Origin: an uncultured Algibacter sp. | Lineage (GTDB): Bacteria; Bacteroidota; Bacteroidia; Flavobacteriales; Flavobacteriaceae | DNA: 64,000 nt | Direction: 5' to 3' | Assembly (NCBI GenBank): GCA_947502405.1 | Contig: CANMZT010000003.1 | Location: 1 to 64,000 of the forward strand | Part shown: one piece after another, positions 1 to 8,206 of the stretch | How positions within the stretch are numbered: the stretch's first letter is position 1 | Layout: the number at the start of each line of letters is the position of its first letter | Notes under the pieces: model-generated | Seen by the model: only the letters and a program-made list of their open reading frames with translations | What the model was told of the DNA's origin: nothing | The model's database searches: none | Position numbers and translations under genes: made by a program

Positions 1-546
1 TCACCTACATTCAAATCAATGGTTGCATCGCCATTTAACGTAATTACTGGTGCTGTAGTATCTGGTATTACATTTACGGTTCGTACTACCTGGGTTGCTG
101 CGTTTCCTGCGGCATCACTAACATCATAGGTTATTTGATACGTTCCTGCTGTGTTAGTATCTACACTTCCGCCTACTACTATATTCGCGGTAAGATCACC
201 ATCTATATTATCAGTTGCCGTTGCGCCTTCTTCTGTGTAAGTATCACCTACATTCAAATCTATGGTTGCATCGCCATTTAATGTAATTACTGGTGCTGTA
301 GTATCTGGTATTACATTTACTGTACGTACTACCTGTGTTGCTGCATTTCCTGCGGCATCACTTACATCATAGGTTATTTGATATGTTCCGCCTGTGTTGG
401 TATCTACGCTTCCGCCTACTACTATATTCGCGGTAAGATCACCATCTATATTATCGGTTGCTGTTGCACCTTGCTCTGTGTAAGTGTCGCCTACATTCAA
501 ATCGATGGTTGCGTCACCATTTAATGTAATTACTGGTGCTGTGGTA
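1..546 (-). repeat. Tandem 243-bp coding repeats (DUF5011-type domains)
   Basis: Units cover 304-546 and 61-303, and a third runs off the window at 60-1. The period is exactly 243 bp (81 codons). By eye the two complete units differ at about 20 mostly third-codon positions and about two residues. A more divergent unit lies at about 1087-1330, separated by the MAM-like domain. Confidence 0.85.
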
Positions 547-3500
547 TCATTGCCTTCAACACCTGTTAGATTTATATCATCTAACGCAATATCAGCCTGC
601 CAAGTACTACCTACAAACCGATTAAATCGAAGTTGAACACCACCACCAACATAAGCGTTTAAATTTATATTTACAGTAAGCCAAGAGTTCCTTTGATTTC
701 CTGATTGATTCCAAATACTAGTCCATGTTCCTCCATCATCAGTGCTAATCTCTAAATCTATAGTTCCCATATCAGAAGCTCCAAACATATGGTAAGCAAA
801 ACTGAATTCAGCCTCACTCAAACCACTAAAATCAAAACAAGGAGAATTTATAATTGCACGTTTATTAGGATAACCTACACCGTTTGTTGAGGCTTCAACA
901 AAGATATAATCTGAACCTTGAGTAGCTCCAGATGGCCCTGTGTTGTTAGAAGGTGTCGTTCCTGAGTTTACCAACCAATCTAAATCATCACTGGATGACT
1001 GCGTCCAAGTTCCAATCGAGCCTTCAAATCCAAACGCATAAGGATAAGTATCAATACCCCCTGAACATCCTGTGGAAGGAACCACCACGTTTACAGTTCT
1101 ATTTAATTGATTTGCAGCATTCCCTGCAACATCACTTACATTATAAGTAACAATGTATGTCCCGATTGTACTTGTATCTACAGTATCTCCTCCTACAATA
1201 ATACTAGCAGAAATATCACCATCAACATTATCTGTAGCCGTTGCTCCTAAATCTGTATAAGTAGCTCCTTGATTAACATCAATACTCGATGCACCATTAA
1301 GAGTAATTACTGGAGCTGTAGTATCTGGACCTGCCGCTTCAATCACAATAGTATAATCTTCAACCTCACCATATTGAAAAGTTTGACATGATGTTGGTAT
1401 TGCATTATACTGCATAGACACTCTCATCCTAGTAGAACTTTCTAATGCTGAAGAAGGTATAGTAAAGTTTCCACTTACCGAAGTTGCATTGGTTGGTGAT
1501 TGCGTAAACACTTGCTCACCAGCATCCTCAAAATCGCCGTCTCTATTATAATCAATCCAAACAGAATAAGCCTCGGTATATACCTGCCCATTCCATGTGG
1601 GAGTAACTGTAATCGTATATTGTGAACTCTTGGTTAAAGTTGTTGAAATACTTGTAAAATCTGAATAAAATTGAGCTCCTGAAGAGTTATCTATAGTATT
1701 TAATTGAACTCTACTTATAAATTCATCATTAACATTTGTACTGGCAGAAGCACAATAATTTAGCTGAACATCTAAAGTTGTAAAATTAATTGAAGCTGAA
1801 TATGCTGAATTATTTGTTCCGCAATTTGAACGCACTTGAACTTCATAATCGGTTAAGTTAGCTAACCCACTTAATGATGTTGATGGAGCAGATAAATCAT
1901 TAATATCTATCCAATTAGGTGCTCCAACAGCACGATATCTTAAATCGTATGATGCAGAAGCAATATTATCCCAAGAAATTGTGGCATCAGTTGCGGTTAC
2001 ATTATTACTTGCTAACCCTGTTGGAACTGAAAGTACACATGGTACTTCCTGACTAATAACTTTAAAATCATCAAAAATAAAGCCATCAAAAGTTGTTGGA
2101 TAACCGTCGGCTCTATTTGTATTATCTGAATCAAAAACAAAACGAAAACGCGCATTGGTGGCTCCTACAAGAAAACTATTTTCAGTTCCATCAATAAGGA
2201 TTTCTTCCATTACCCACTTATCCATAGTATCAGCATCATATATAGATTCTCCTGTAGGCTGATTATTTTGATCTGAAGTTGATTTCCCAGTACTTGTATT
2301 CGAACTATTTCCACTACTATATCTATTTGTAGATATACTTGATCCTGGTTTACTATATTTTCCACAAAGTGGAATCCATGTTGACCCATCTGTTGAGCCT
2401 TCAATTTGAGCATAATCAAAATTTCTTTCTATATCCCATTTTGCAAAAAACTGAACAACTGATGCTGATGCTGAAGACAAGTCAACATCAGAATTAAGCG
2501 TTAACGTACTTGATTGATTGTTTCCGTAAGCTCCAGAAGGTGAATCTGTAATCGCTGATGTTCCAGAATACGAATCAGAAGTGATTCCCCAAGACCCTCC
2601 TGAGGCTGTCCAATTTGATAAATTATCAGTATCTGGGTTATCTATAAATAAAACAGAAGGGTTATAAAGTTTTACAATATTTGCTTGATACATTACGTAA
2701 CCATCATCATTACTTAAAGTAACTCGAAACTCAATTTCATCGTTTGGTTGAATTCCAGAATCTAATGTATATGCTGCAGTTAGAGTTCGCTGTTCTAGTT
2801 TACTCCACCCTGATTGAGTAGCTGGTGGTGTTATTGATGTAATATTTGATGAAACAGGTGTTACATCAAGAGTAATATCTCCTAAAGTTTGCCCTAAATA
2901 CTCAATACCAAACTCTAAATTACCAGAAGTTGTAGTAACATCACTAGTATTTAAATCATGGAATTGTGCAAATTTTCCACTATGGTAAGCATTTACAAAA
3001 TTCATTCTAACCGCTCTTTGGGCAATCTCTACAATTTTTGTTGCATTAGGCCAAAAGCTCCCTTCTCCATCACTAGAAATCCATGATCCATTTTCAGGAG
3101 CAAGTGCTAAAATACCTTGTCCGGAACCAGTAGAACCGTTTACATCTGCTACACCGCCTAACATCCAATCACTCATATCTCCATTTGCAATGGTTAAAAT
3201 ATCTGGTGCTTCACCATAAATATATCTATTAAAACGAGTCATATCATGACAAAACTTATGATACTCCGCCTCTCTACCAGAAGCAGGAGCATTAGGATAT
3301 CCATTATAAGCATGAGGAATCAAATTAGACGTGGCATGATGATTCATAGCTGTTTTAAAATTCCTAGTTGCAGAAAAATCTCTAACAATTTGTGTTTCTG
3401 GTTCAGAAAACGCAGAAGGCCCTCTATATACATTACTACTCTGAGTTCCTGACGACCCACCGTAAATAGCATTTGGCCCCCAGAAATAATCGTAATTTCT

Positions 3501-4433
3501 ATTCAGGTCAACACCTCGTAGATTATTATTTCCAGTATTATATGGTCCTAAATTTTTTCGTTGTAACCCACCACCACTAGGTGCTATTTGCTCATTCCAT
3601 AATAGTCCGTCTGGATTAGCTACAGGAATAAAATACATTTCATGATTGTCTACAAGGTTTTTAATCCCTGCATCAGAATTGTAGTTCTCTAAAATATACC
3701 ACATGTAATACATTAAATTCATCAAACTACTCACCTCTCTAGAATGTGTCATCCCAGAGTAAAGCGACTCTGGCTCATTAGCTTCGTCAGTATCTGGATT
3801 ATCAGATATTCTTACATAATATATGGTTTGCCCAGACCAAGTACTATACTGTCCTCCATTAGTAAAAGAATTTCCATGAGTAACTTGATTAGAAGGAGAA
3901 GCATCTGTCTTTACTGATATCAAATTGGGATATAACGCTCTCATTTGATCTAACTCTGCGAGCACTTCGCTGTAAGTTAAACAGCCTCCCATACTACCTA
4001 AATTAAAATTAGTAGGTACTGCCCAATTTACTTCTGAGCATCCTTCATATTGAATAAAATTGTCAATGCTTTCACTTTTAGTACTTAAAGATTTACTAGC
4101 AAGTGTTTGCGATTTCTTAGCCTGAAGTTGTGCTCTAGCAATAGGGAGATCTACTTCACTTTTCTTCTTGTAATGCTCTATTAAATCTTCAACAAGAACA
4201 GAGTAAAAAATTCCTTGCTCCTTTAAAGCGTCTAATTCACTAGATTCTAGTTCTAAAATTAAACTATTACCTGTAAAAACGGCACCACACGATAAATCAA
4301 TTCCAGCATCCTTTACTTTTAAGAGTTGAGCTTTTGACGGGTTGTTGATTTTAATACGTTTTGAAATCAAATTTTGGGAATACCCCAATAATGTGCTTGC
4401 TAAAAATACAAGTGCGAATGAAAAATTTTTCAT
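1..4433 (-). CDS. Giant secreted M14 zinc carboxypeptidase with FN3, GEVED, MAM-like and DUF5011-type repeats (C-terminus outside window)
   Basis: An open frame runs leftward from ATG at 4433 to the window edge (1477 codons seen, no stop), so the gene is 3'-truncated by the window. Residues 1-19 are a Sec signal peptide. The M14 metallocarboxypeptidase domain lies at about 145-470: zinc motif HSRE (H230, E233), then NPDG, VDLNRN, a third zinc ligand in NHHAT, and the catalytic glutamate in LAPENG. Following it are a beta-sandwich region, an FN3-like segment (about 2040-1790), a GEVED-type segment with DYNRDGDFEDAGE (about 1760-1340), one divergent DUF5011/HYR-like repeat (about 1330-1087), a MAM-like jelly roll (about 1080-545), then near-identical 81-residue DUF5011-type repeats beginning DTTAPVITLNG. 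Such Bacteroidota proteins are usually type IX secreted with a C-terminal sorting domain; that end is not visible. Predicted cell-surface or extracellular peptidase; substrate unknown. Confidence 0.85.
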   Translation of the reverse strand, partial: MKNFSFALVFLASTLLGYSQNLISKRIKINNPSKAQLLKVKDAGIDLSCGAVFTGNSLILELESSELDALKEQGIFYSVLVEDLIEHYKKKSEVDLPIARAQLQAKKSQTLASKSLSTKSESIDNFIQYEGCSEVNWAVPTNFNLGSMGGCLTYSEVLAELDQMRALYPNLISVKTDASPSNQVTHGNSFTNGGQYSTWSGQTIYYVRISDNPDTDEANEPESLYSGMTHSREVSSLMNLMYYMWYILENYNSDAGIKNLVDNHEMYFIPVANPDGLLWNEQIAPSGGGLQRKNLGPYNTGNNNLRGVDLNRNYDYFWGPNAIYGGSSGTQSSNVYRGPSAFSEPETQIVRDFSATRNFKTAMNHHATSNLIPHAYNGYPNAPASGREAEYHKFCHDMTRFNRYIYGEAPDILTIANGDMSDWMLGGVADVNGSTGSGQGILALAPENGSWISSDGEGSFWPNATKIVEIAQRAVRMNFVNAYHSGKFAQFHDLNTSDVTTTSGNLEFGIEYLGQTLGDITLDVTPVSSNITSITPPATQSGWSKLEQRTLTAAYTLDSGIQPNDEIEFRVTLSNDDGYVMYQANIVKLYNPSVLFIDNPDTDNLSNWTASGGSWGITSDSYSGTSAITDSPSGAYGNNQSSTLTLNSDVDLSSASASVVQFFAKWDIERNFDYAQIEGSTDGSTWIPLCGKYSKPGSSISTNRYSSGNSSNTSTGKSTSDQNNQPTGESIYDADTMDKWVMEEILIDGTENSFLVGATNARFRFVFDSDNTNRADGYPTTFDGFIFDDFKVISQEVPCVLSVPTGLASNNVTATDATISWDNIASASYDLRYRAVGAPNWIDINDLSAPSTSLSGLANLTDYEVQVRSNCGTNNSAYSASINFTTLDVQLNYCASASTNVNDEFISRVQLNTIDNSSGAQFYSDFTSISTTLTKSSQYTITVTPTWNGQVYTEAYSVWIDYNRDGDFEDAGEQVFTQSPTNATSVSGNFTIPSSALESSTRMRVSMQYNAIPTSCQTFQYGEVEDYTIVIEAAGPDTTAPVITLNGASSIDVNQGATYTDLGATATDNVDGDISASIIVGGDTVDTSTIGTYIVTYNVSDVAGNAANQLNRTVNVVVPSTGCSGGIDTYPYAFGFEGSIGTWTQSSSDDLDWLVNSGTTPSNNTGPSGATQGSDYIFVEASTNGVGYPNKRAIINSPCFDFSGLSEAEFSFAYHMFGASDMGTIDLEISTDDGGTWTSIWNQSGNQRNSWLTVNINLNAYVGGGVQLRFNRFVGSTWQADIALDDINLTGVEGNDTTAPVITLNGDATIDLNVGDTYTEQGATATDNIDGDLTANIVVGGSVDTNTGGTYQITYDVSDAAGNAATQVVRTVNVIPDTTAPVITLNGDATIDLNVGDTYTEEGATATDNIDGDLTANIVVGGSVDTNTAGTYQITYDVSDAAGNAATQVVRTVNVIPDTTAPVITLNGDATIDLNVG

Positions 4434-4626
4434 GAGAGTTGGTTGGTTATAAGATTAATAATTAGTTTTAAAGTAATAGTTTTTTTTTACATAAAACCTA
4501 TTTTTCAATGCTGATTTATAGATAGTTAAACATTTTATGGGTTTACCATATATGACTTGTTGAAATTGCTTACATATGTTGTTAGTCTCACAAAAAAGCA
4601 TAATCTAAAAGCTACTTTCTATTTAG

Positions 4627-4634
4627 TATATTTG
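4627..4634 (+). promoter_or_regulatory. Bacteroidota -7 promoter element TATATTTG
   Basis: Matches the TAnnTTTG consensus of the Bacteroidota housekeeping sigma factor, 25 bp before the ABC ATPase start. No clear -33 TTG is seen. Confidence 0.5.
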
Positions 4635-4659
4635 AAATATAATTTTCTATTTCTCTTGA

Positions 4660-6333
4660 ATGAGTTCTATGCTATCAATTAAAAATCTTTCCATTGCTTT
4701 TGGCTCAAATGAAGTCATTCATAATATATCATATACTCTAAACAAAAATGAAATTTTGGGAATTGTTGGTGAATCAGGTTCAGGAAAATCAGTTTCATCA
4801 CTGGCAATTTTGGGTTTGCTTCCAAGACATATATCAAAAATTACTAATGGTTCAATTGTTTATAAAGAAAACGACTTAACAAGTCTTTCAAATAAAGGGT
4901 TTCAAAAAGTAAGAGGAAATAAAATTGCTATGATTTTTCAAGAACCAATGAGTTCTTTAAATCCATCAATGACATGTGGAAAGCAAGTTGAAGAAATCTT
5001 ACTCCAACATACCAACTTATCAAAAAACCAAGTTACTGAAGAAACCATTTTACTATTTGAAAAAGTAAAACTTCCAGACCCAAAACGCGTTTTAAAATCA
5101 TATCCTCATGAAATTTCTGGTGGACAAAAACAGCGCGTTATGATAGCTATGGCAATTGCCTGTAAACCCGATATTTTGATTGCTGACGAACCTACTACAG
5201 CATTAGATGTTACTGTACAAAAAGATATTATTAAACTACTTAAAGACTTACAAGTTGAAACAAAAATGAGTATCATTTTTATTACTCATGATTTAGCTTT
5301 AATCTCTGAAATAGCAAACCGTGTTTTAGTAATGTATAAAGGCGATATTGTAGAACAAGGCGCCGTTGAAACTATTTTTAAGAATCCAGAACATAATTAT
5401 ACTAAAGCCTTAATAAATGCTAGACCATCTTTAGATACAAGATTGAAAATATTACCAACTATACAAGATTATTTGAGTAATTCTATTTCAACCGAAATTA
5501 TTTCTACAAAGCATCGTCAAGAAAACCATAGAAAGCTTTATGATAAACAGCCTTTACTGGAAGTAATTAATGTTGAAAAAGAATATATATCAAAATCCGG
5601 TTGGTTTTCGAAACCTCAGCATTTTAAAGCTGTAAATAACGTTAGCTTTAAACTTTATGAAGGTGAAACACTGGGTTTAGTTGGTGAATCTGGTTGTGGT
5701 AAATCTACATTAGGAAACGCTATTCTCCAATTGGATAAGGCAACTGCTGGTTCAATTCTGTACAATGGTATTGATATTACCAAACTTTCTAAAAGAGAGA
5801 CCAGACGTTTAAGAAAGGATATTCAAATTATATTTCAAGACCCCTATTCATCTCTTAACCCAAGAATACCAGTAGGAGAAGCAATCATAGAGCCTATGAA
5901 GGTTCATGAATTGTATACCTCTGATAAAGAAAGAAAAGAAAAAGTAATTGATATTTTAAACCGCGTTGGTTTATCTGAAGATTACTTTAATCGATACCCA
6001 CATGAGTTTTCTGGCGGACAACGCCAGCGTATTGGGATAGCTAGAACCATTGCTTTACAACCTAAATTAATTGTGTGTGATGAATCGGTTTCTGCTTTAG
6101 ATATTTCTGTTCAAGCGCAAGTATTAAATTTACTTAATGAGTTGAAAGCTGATTTTGGTTTTACTTATATTTTCATATCACACGACTTAGCTGTAGTTAA
6201 GTACATGTCTGATCAATTGTTGGTTATGAATCAAGGTAAGATTGAAGAACTAGATGATGCTGATACAATATATAACGCACCAAAAAAGGATTACACTAAA
6301 AAATTAATTCATGCTATACCCAAAGGGTTATAG
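4660..6333 (+). CDS. Oligopeptide/dipeptide ABC transporter, fused double ATP-binding protein
   Basis: A 557-residue cytoplasmic ATPase with two ABC domains in one chain, the DppD-DppF fusion layout also found in YejF and GsiA. The first domain has Walker A GESGSGKS at 37-44, signature ISGGQKQR and Walker B DILIADEP. The second has GESGCGKS, FSGGQRQR and LIVCDES; the last departs from the usual DEP but keeps the catalytic glutamate. The oligopeptide-family C-terminal extension follows each domain. It would power peptide or nickel import with permeases and a binding protein, none of which lie in this window. It stands alone, divergent from the carboxypeptidase gene, with a TATATTTG element upstream and a bidirectional terminator downstream. 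Confidence 0.9.
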   Translation: MSSMLSIKNLSIAFGSNEVIHNISYTLNKNEILGIVGESGSGKSVSSLAILGLLPRHISKITNGSIVYKENDLTSLSNKGFQKVRGNKIAMIFQEPMSSLNPSMTCGKQVEEILLQHTNLSKNQVTEETILLFEKVKLPDPKRVLKSYPHEISGGQKQRVMIAMAIACKPDILIADEPTTALDVTVQKDIIKLLKDLQVETKMSIIFITHDLALISEIANRVLVMYKGDIVEQGAVETIFKNPEHNYTKALINARPSLDTRLKILPTIQDYLSNSISTEIISTKHRQENHRKLYDKQPLLEVINVEKEYISKSGWFSKPQHFKAVNNVSFKLYEGETLGLVGESGCGKSTLGNAILQLDKATAGSILYNGIDITKLSKRETRRLRKDIQIIFQDPYSSLNPRIPVGEAIIEPMKVHELYTSDKERKEKVIDILNRVGLSEDYFNRYPHEFSGGQRQRIGIARTIALQPKLIVCDESVSALDISVQAQVLNLLNELKADFGFTYIFISHDLAVVKYMSDQLLVMNQGKIEELDDADTIYNAPKKDYTKKLIHAIPKGL

Positions 6334-6456
6334 CATGAATATTTTTTTGGTTAGATAAACTAAGCTTTTTAAAAACTGCAAATTCTCTTTTAAAGTTTCT
6401 TTGAATTTGCTTTCATCATTAGTAGGTTGTTCAGGTAGATTTGTTGCAATATTCAT
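6328..6456 (-). CDS. Possible 42-residue peptide, unknown function
   Basis: Small frame with ATG at 6456 and TAA at 6330-6328, overlapping the 3' end of the convergent ABC gene by 6 bp. The product is an acidic/polar N-terminal half followed by a likely amphipathic helix (LKENLQFLKSLVYLTKKIF). It has its own TATATTTG element 82 bp upstream on the same strand and lies beyond the 6561-6605 terminator, so it would be a separate short transcript. No homologue recognised. Chance occurrence is quite possible. Confidence 0.4.
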   Translation of the reverse strand: MNIATNLPEQPTNDESKFKETLKENLQFLKSLVYLTKKIFML

Positions 6457-6537
6457 AAGTTTTTAAGTTTATGGTAGATTTGGGGAAATCTATAATTATT
6501 TGGTTTTTTTGGGGACAGCTAATATACTATACAATTT

Positions 6538-6545
6538 CAAATATA
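6538..6545 (-). promoter_or_regulatory. -7 promoter element TATATTTG (minus strand)
   Basis: TAnnTTTG match on the minus strand between the bidirectional terminator and the 42-residue frame. It has no other obvious target gene. Confidence 0.35.
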
Positions 6546-6560
6546 TCGTTTAAAAACATA

Positions 6561-6605
6561 AAAAATCGACAAAATGCATTTTAATTTAACATTTTGTCGA
6601 TTTTT
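6561..6605. terminator. Bidirectional intrinsic terminator
   Basis: Perfect 16-bp stem (6561-6576 with 6590-6605; arm AAAAATCGACAAAATG) and a 13-nt loop, with A and T tracts on both flanks. It lies between the rightward ABC gene and the leftward CoA-transferase operon and can serve both. Confidence 0.85.
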
Positions 6606-6631
6606 CTTCTAAAAATATAAAATTTATAATC

Positions 6632-7285
6632 CTAAATATCCATTTCTGGGATGTCGCCTTCAACAATTAAAGTTCCTTCAGTTGCATTTTTTATGTCTTC
6701 TACAGAAACTCCTGGAGCACGTTCTAATAATATAAATCCCTTTGTAGAAACTTCAATAACTGCCAAATTAGTTACTATTCGTTTTACACACCCAACACCC
6801 GTTAGAGGTAGTGAGCATCTTTTTAAAAGTTTTGATTCACCTCGTTTATTAGTATGCATCATAGCTACTATTATATTTTCTGCACTTGCTACTAAATCCA
6901 TAGCGCCTCCCATACCTTTTACCATTCGCCCTGGTATCTTCCAATTAGCAATATCACCATTTTCTGCTACCTCCATAGCACCTAAAATAGTTAAGTCTAC
7001 ATGTTGCCCTCTAATCATAGAAAAACTCAAAGCTGAATCAAAGAAGCTTGCTCCTGGTAATGTTGTTATCGTTTGCTTTCCTGCATTTATTACATCGGCA
7101 TCTTCTTCTCCTTCAAAAGGAAAAGGTCCCATACCTAAAACACCATTTTCACTTTGAAATTCAACTTCAATATCGTCTCTTACAAAATTTGCTACCAAAG
7201 TTGGTATACCTATACCAAGATTAACATAATAACCGTCTTTAACTTCTTTTGCTATACGCTTTGCTATACCGTTTTTATCTAACAT
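6632..7285 (-). CDS. scoB: 3-oxoacid CoA-transferase subunit B
   Basis: A 217-residue beta subunit of a family I CoA-transferase (SCOT/AtoA type), which moves CoA from succinyl-CoA or acetyl-CoA to acetoacetate. The catalytic glutamate is E46 in SENG. The glycine-rich N-terminal motif NLGIGIPT and the MKGMGGAMDLV segment are typical, and length is normal for the split bacterial form. It lies downstream of subunit A in a two-gene operon; the 95-bp gap holds a REP-like doublet. Expected role: ketone-body or short-chain acyl-CoA breakdown. Substrate choice between acetoacetate and other 3-oxoacids cannot be read from sequence alone. Confidence 0.9.
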   Translation of the reverse strand: MLDKNGIAKRIAKEVKDGYYVNLGIGIPTLVANFVRDDIEVEFQSENGVLGMGPFPFEGEEDADVINAGKQTITTLPGASFFDSALSFSMIRGQHVDLTILGAMEVAENGDIANWKIPGRMVKGMGGAMDLVASAENIIVAMMHTNKRGESKLLKRCSLPLTGVGCVKRIVTNLAVIEVSTKGFILLERAPGVSVEDIKNATEGTLIVEGDIPEMDI

Positions 7286-7299
7286 ATATAATCTTCTTT

Positions 7300-7374
7300 G
7301 TCATTCCCGCAAAAGCGGGAATCTTTTTATTTGATCTTAATTTAAAGTGGATTCCTGCAAAAACAGGAATGACA
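7300..7374. repeat. REP-like palindrome doublet
   Basis: Two palindromes: 7300-7323 (arms ATTCCCGC / GCGGGAAT) and 7349-7374 (arms ATTCCTG / CAGGAAT), in inverted orientation, so the outer GTCATTCC and GGAATGAC ends are also complementary. It sits between scoA and scoB. Confidence 0.75.
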
Positions 7375-7380
7375 AATACT

Positions 7381-8082
7381 TTAATCTCTTTGCCTTACCG
7401 TTCTCTGTTCAATACGTTTTTCATAAACTTCGCCTTGAAAAATACGTTGCACAAATATTCCTGGAATATGGATTTGATTGGGGTCTAATTCCCCAAGAGG
7501 AACAAGCTCTTCTACCTCAGCTACTGTAATCTTTGCAGCCCCACACATATTTGGATTAAAATTTCTCGCTGTCCCTTTAAAAATCAGGTTACCAGCGGCA
7601 TCACCTTTCCAAGCTTTTACAAAAGCAAAGTCTGCCTTAAAAGCATGTTCTAGAACGTACATTTTACCATCAAACTCTCTTGTTTCTTTTCCTTCAGACA
7701 CTTCTGTTCCATATCCTGCAGGTGTATATATAGCAGGAAAACCCGCTTGAGCAGCTCTACATCGTTCTGCTAAAGTACCCTGCGGAATCAATTCAACATC
7801 CAATTCGCCCGAAAGCATTTGACGTTCAAATTCATCATTTTCACCCACATACGAAGAAACCATTTTTTTAATTTGCTTTTTTTGAAGTAATAAACCTAAC
7901 CCAAAATCATCAACCCCTGCATTATTTGAGATACAGGTTAAACCATTAACTCCAAGGTTTACTAATTCTGCTATGGAATTTTCTGGAATGCCACTAAGAC
8001 CAAAACCACCAAGCATAAAAGTCATGTTATTGGAAACACCTTTTAAAGCCTCTTGAACATTAGCTACTTTTTTATTTATCAT
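7381..8082 (-). CDS. scoA: 3-oxoacid CoA-transferase subunit A
   Basis: A 233-residue alpha subunit of a family I CoA-transferase, with the [10 protein letters not shown] coenzyme A binding loop near residues 26-35 and the SNNAG segment at about 57-61. It pairs with the B subunit 95 bp downstream to form the heteromeric acetoacetate:succinyl-CoA transferase. The chain starts at ATG 8082; the 124-bp upstream gap holds the terminator of the penicillin-binding protein gene. No degradation-pathway thiolase or hydroxybutyrate dehydrogenase lies adjacent. Confidence 0.9.
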   Translation of the reverse strand: MINKKVANVQEALKGVSNNMTFMLGGFGLSGIPENSIAELVNLGVNGLTCISNNAGVDDFGLGLLLQKKQIKKMVSSYVGENDEFERQMLSGELDVELIPQGTLAERCRAAQAGFPAIYTPAGYGTEVSEGKETREFDGKMYVLEHAFKADFAFVKAWKGDAAGNLIFKGTARNFNPNMCGAAKITVAEVEELVPLGELDPNQIHIPGIFVQRIFQGEVYEKRIEQRTVRQRD

Positions 8083-8148
8083 TATTATTAGGTTTTTGCT
8101 TTATAAAATTACGAATAATTGAACAAAAACATCAAAATATTGAGAAAT

Positions 8149-8181
8149 AAAAAAACCACTCTTAATTGAGTGGTTTTTTTA
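8149..8181 (-). terminator. Intrinsic terminator of the mrcA transcript
   Basis: Stem arms ACCACTC / GAGTGGT with a 6-nt loop, extended by an A-run (8148-8155) and T-run (8174-8180). The A-run gives a U tract on the leftward transcript that carries mrcA. Confidence 0.85.
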
Positions 8182-8206
8182 TTTTTATTTAGGAATACAT
8201 AACATA

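Noticed and set aside
1-546. Regularly spaced near-identical repeats suggestive of CRISPR
   Set aside because: The period is 243 bp, in frame with a large coding sequence, and encodes repeated protein domains; no short direct repeats with unique spacers.
6651-7157. 168-residue plus-strand frame
   Set aside because: Fully antisense to scoB, with no family resemblance.
7249-7750. Several plus-strand frames across scoA/scoB
   Set aside because: They are antisense shadows of well-supported CoA-transferase genes, and one spans the REP-like doublet.
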